From Piezodorus guildinii (taxonomy: Eukaryota > Arthropoda > Insecta > Hemiptera > Pentatomidae): 64,000 nucleotides of DNA. Both the position numbers and the translations under genes were made by a program. The stretch spans positions 42,493,736 through 42,557,735 of the forward strand of contig CM041294.1 of assembly GCA_023052935.1 (NCBI GenBank), given 5' to 3'. Below the pieces are notes generated by a model. It was not told where the DNA came from. It made no database searches and was given only the letters and a program-made list of their open reading frames with translations. Positions within the stretch are counted from its first letter, which is position 1; the number at the start of each line of letters is the position of its first letter. This document shows positions 62,726 through 64,000 of the stretch, in pieces.

Positions 62726-64000
62726 TATTTTGTTGAATAATATTAAATTAACTTCTGTTGGCCTGCACCTAAAATATTTCAATATCTATTGGAATATTTT
62801 TAAGCGAAAAAACAAGTAAATAAAAAAGAAAGGCAGAATATCTTAATGGCTAAACTAACTTGAGGTGTAAAACTTTATAAATACTAATTGAAATTCATTT
62901 AGGATAAAGCTATGGATAAACAATTGGATAATCCTCTTTTCTTTTAGACTTAGCGCCCAAGTTACAATTCACCCGAGGATGATCCTTAGAATTTGTGTTT
63001 ACCAATGCCATTTTGTTATAAAACAGCAACCAATTATAGTGGTATCTTACGCTGTATTCTGTTGCTTTTCCAAGAAAATACTTGACCGATTTTTTCTGGT
63101 TAGGTTCCAAAGTTACTGGTCTTCAATCACTTTCTGCTGTTTTGTTCTTAAATGGATGCCTTGGTTTTGTTTTCCAATATCTCTGCCATTTTGGATTCAG
63201 TGGAAAACACAAAAGCTTATATTTTAATTTTTATTATAATCAAACAGATTTTTATCGTTAGGATTATCTATTTTGTTACGATAAACCACTATGTAATAAT
63301 GTAATTTTCAAATAAACTCTGTTGTATTCAATATGTATTGAAATTAGGAAATACTTAAAATATCATTACTAATATTACTTAAAATTACTAATGTAATTAT
63401 ATAATCAACTTTACTATGTTTTGGGCTGTCTGCTTTTCTAAGGCAGTGCCAGTTCCGAAAATGTATGTATTTTATCTATTTCTATAAGGTCCTGAGAGGA
63501 GTTGATTGAGAACACTATTTTCTGTTTATTGTGTTGTACAGAAATATTGGACTACCTTTTTAAAGATGTTGTGTTTATCATTCCAATATCGTATCAGGTG
63601 GCATGCTAGGGTAGATTATTGAAATAGTTAAGAAATTATGATTAAAGTTATTATTGATATTAAATCACATATATTTTTAACAATAAGACATATTTATATG
63701 TGATATTTACTATAATTGAGACGTTGATTTCCAAAAGGTATTAAAGGACATTTTTTTACGAAATTGATTTTTTCACATATTTATATTCTCCTTATTTAGT
63801 TTTATCTGAATCTCAAATTTGATTGTATCTAATGAACACTCAAGTCCTTTAATAACGCGATTTAGAAATGCTATTAATTTCTTAAGATACTAATTAAACA
63901 TTTAGGTTTGTTCTAAATCATACTAAAATATTTCATTTCATAACTTTAATATGGTTTTTATAATATAGTGAAAAAAATTCTATATTTAATGCAAAAGAAT
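62726..64000. other. AT-rich end of window, no gene recognised
   Basis: The block 62930-63300 is somewhat less AT-rich and carries overlapping frames on both strands (62910-63110 and 62979-63227) without recognisable domains, so it may be another decayed repeat. It could also be intron of the unrecognised gene to the left. Confidence 0.3.

Overview
This is an AT-rich, intron-rich window from an insect nuclear genome. Four conserved genes can be read exon by exon: Mtl (Rac-type GTPase, +), DDB2 (WD40 damage sensor, -), DCAF13/Sof1 (WD40 ribosome-biogenesis factor, -) and Rab6 (Golgi GTPase, +). The Mtl and Rab6 proteins, including their lipid-modified C-termini, look like insect orthologues. 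I cannot name the order with confidence. Long introns crowded with transposon remains argue against a compact dipteran genome, and a hemipteran-like insect is only a guess.

Layout. 1-480: a LINE reverse-transcriptase relic. 2130-6368: Mtl, five coding exons with LINE debris in its introns. 6369-12053: long AT-rich 3' flank plus two repeat copies. 12054-13406: single-exon DDB2. 13866-15281: a small unrecognised gene diverging from DDB2, with a one-base frame break in an A7 run. 15548-27686: DCAF13, nine coding exons that sum to a full-length 443-residue protein; its introns hold jockey-like and RTE-like LINE pieces, two copies of a ~650 bp repeat and a head-to-head pair of small inverted-repeat elements. 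30132-44316: Rab6, seven coding exons encoding 209 residues; its introns hold LINE fragments, a tRNA-derived SINE with target-site duplication, a broken mariner with both inverted repeats, small inverted-repeat elements and a Penelope-like relic. 44317-54360: mostly AT-rich DNA with a TTAA-flanked MITE, a composite SINE and a 448 bp fold-back element. 54361-61971: exons of an unrecognised + strand gene whose largest exon carries two opposite one-base frame changes.

The four named genes do not form a pathway, but two points stand out. DDB2 and DCAF13, both substrate receptors of the CUL4-DDB1 ubiquitin ligase, are neighbours on the same strand, and they are flanked by two small GTPases. The most unusual non-coding signal is the fold-back at 53 kb: each arm carries a hammerhead-ribozyme-like core, and a weaker related motif lies at 43.2 kb. 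Three single-base frame breaks in otherwise coding-like exons may be unpolished-assembly errors or real gene decay; the sequence alone cannot decide.
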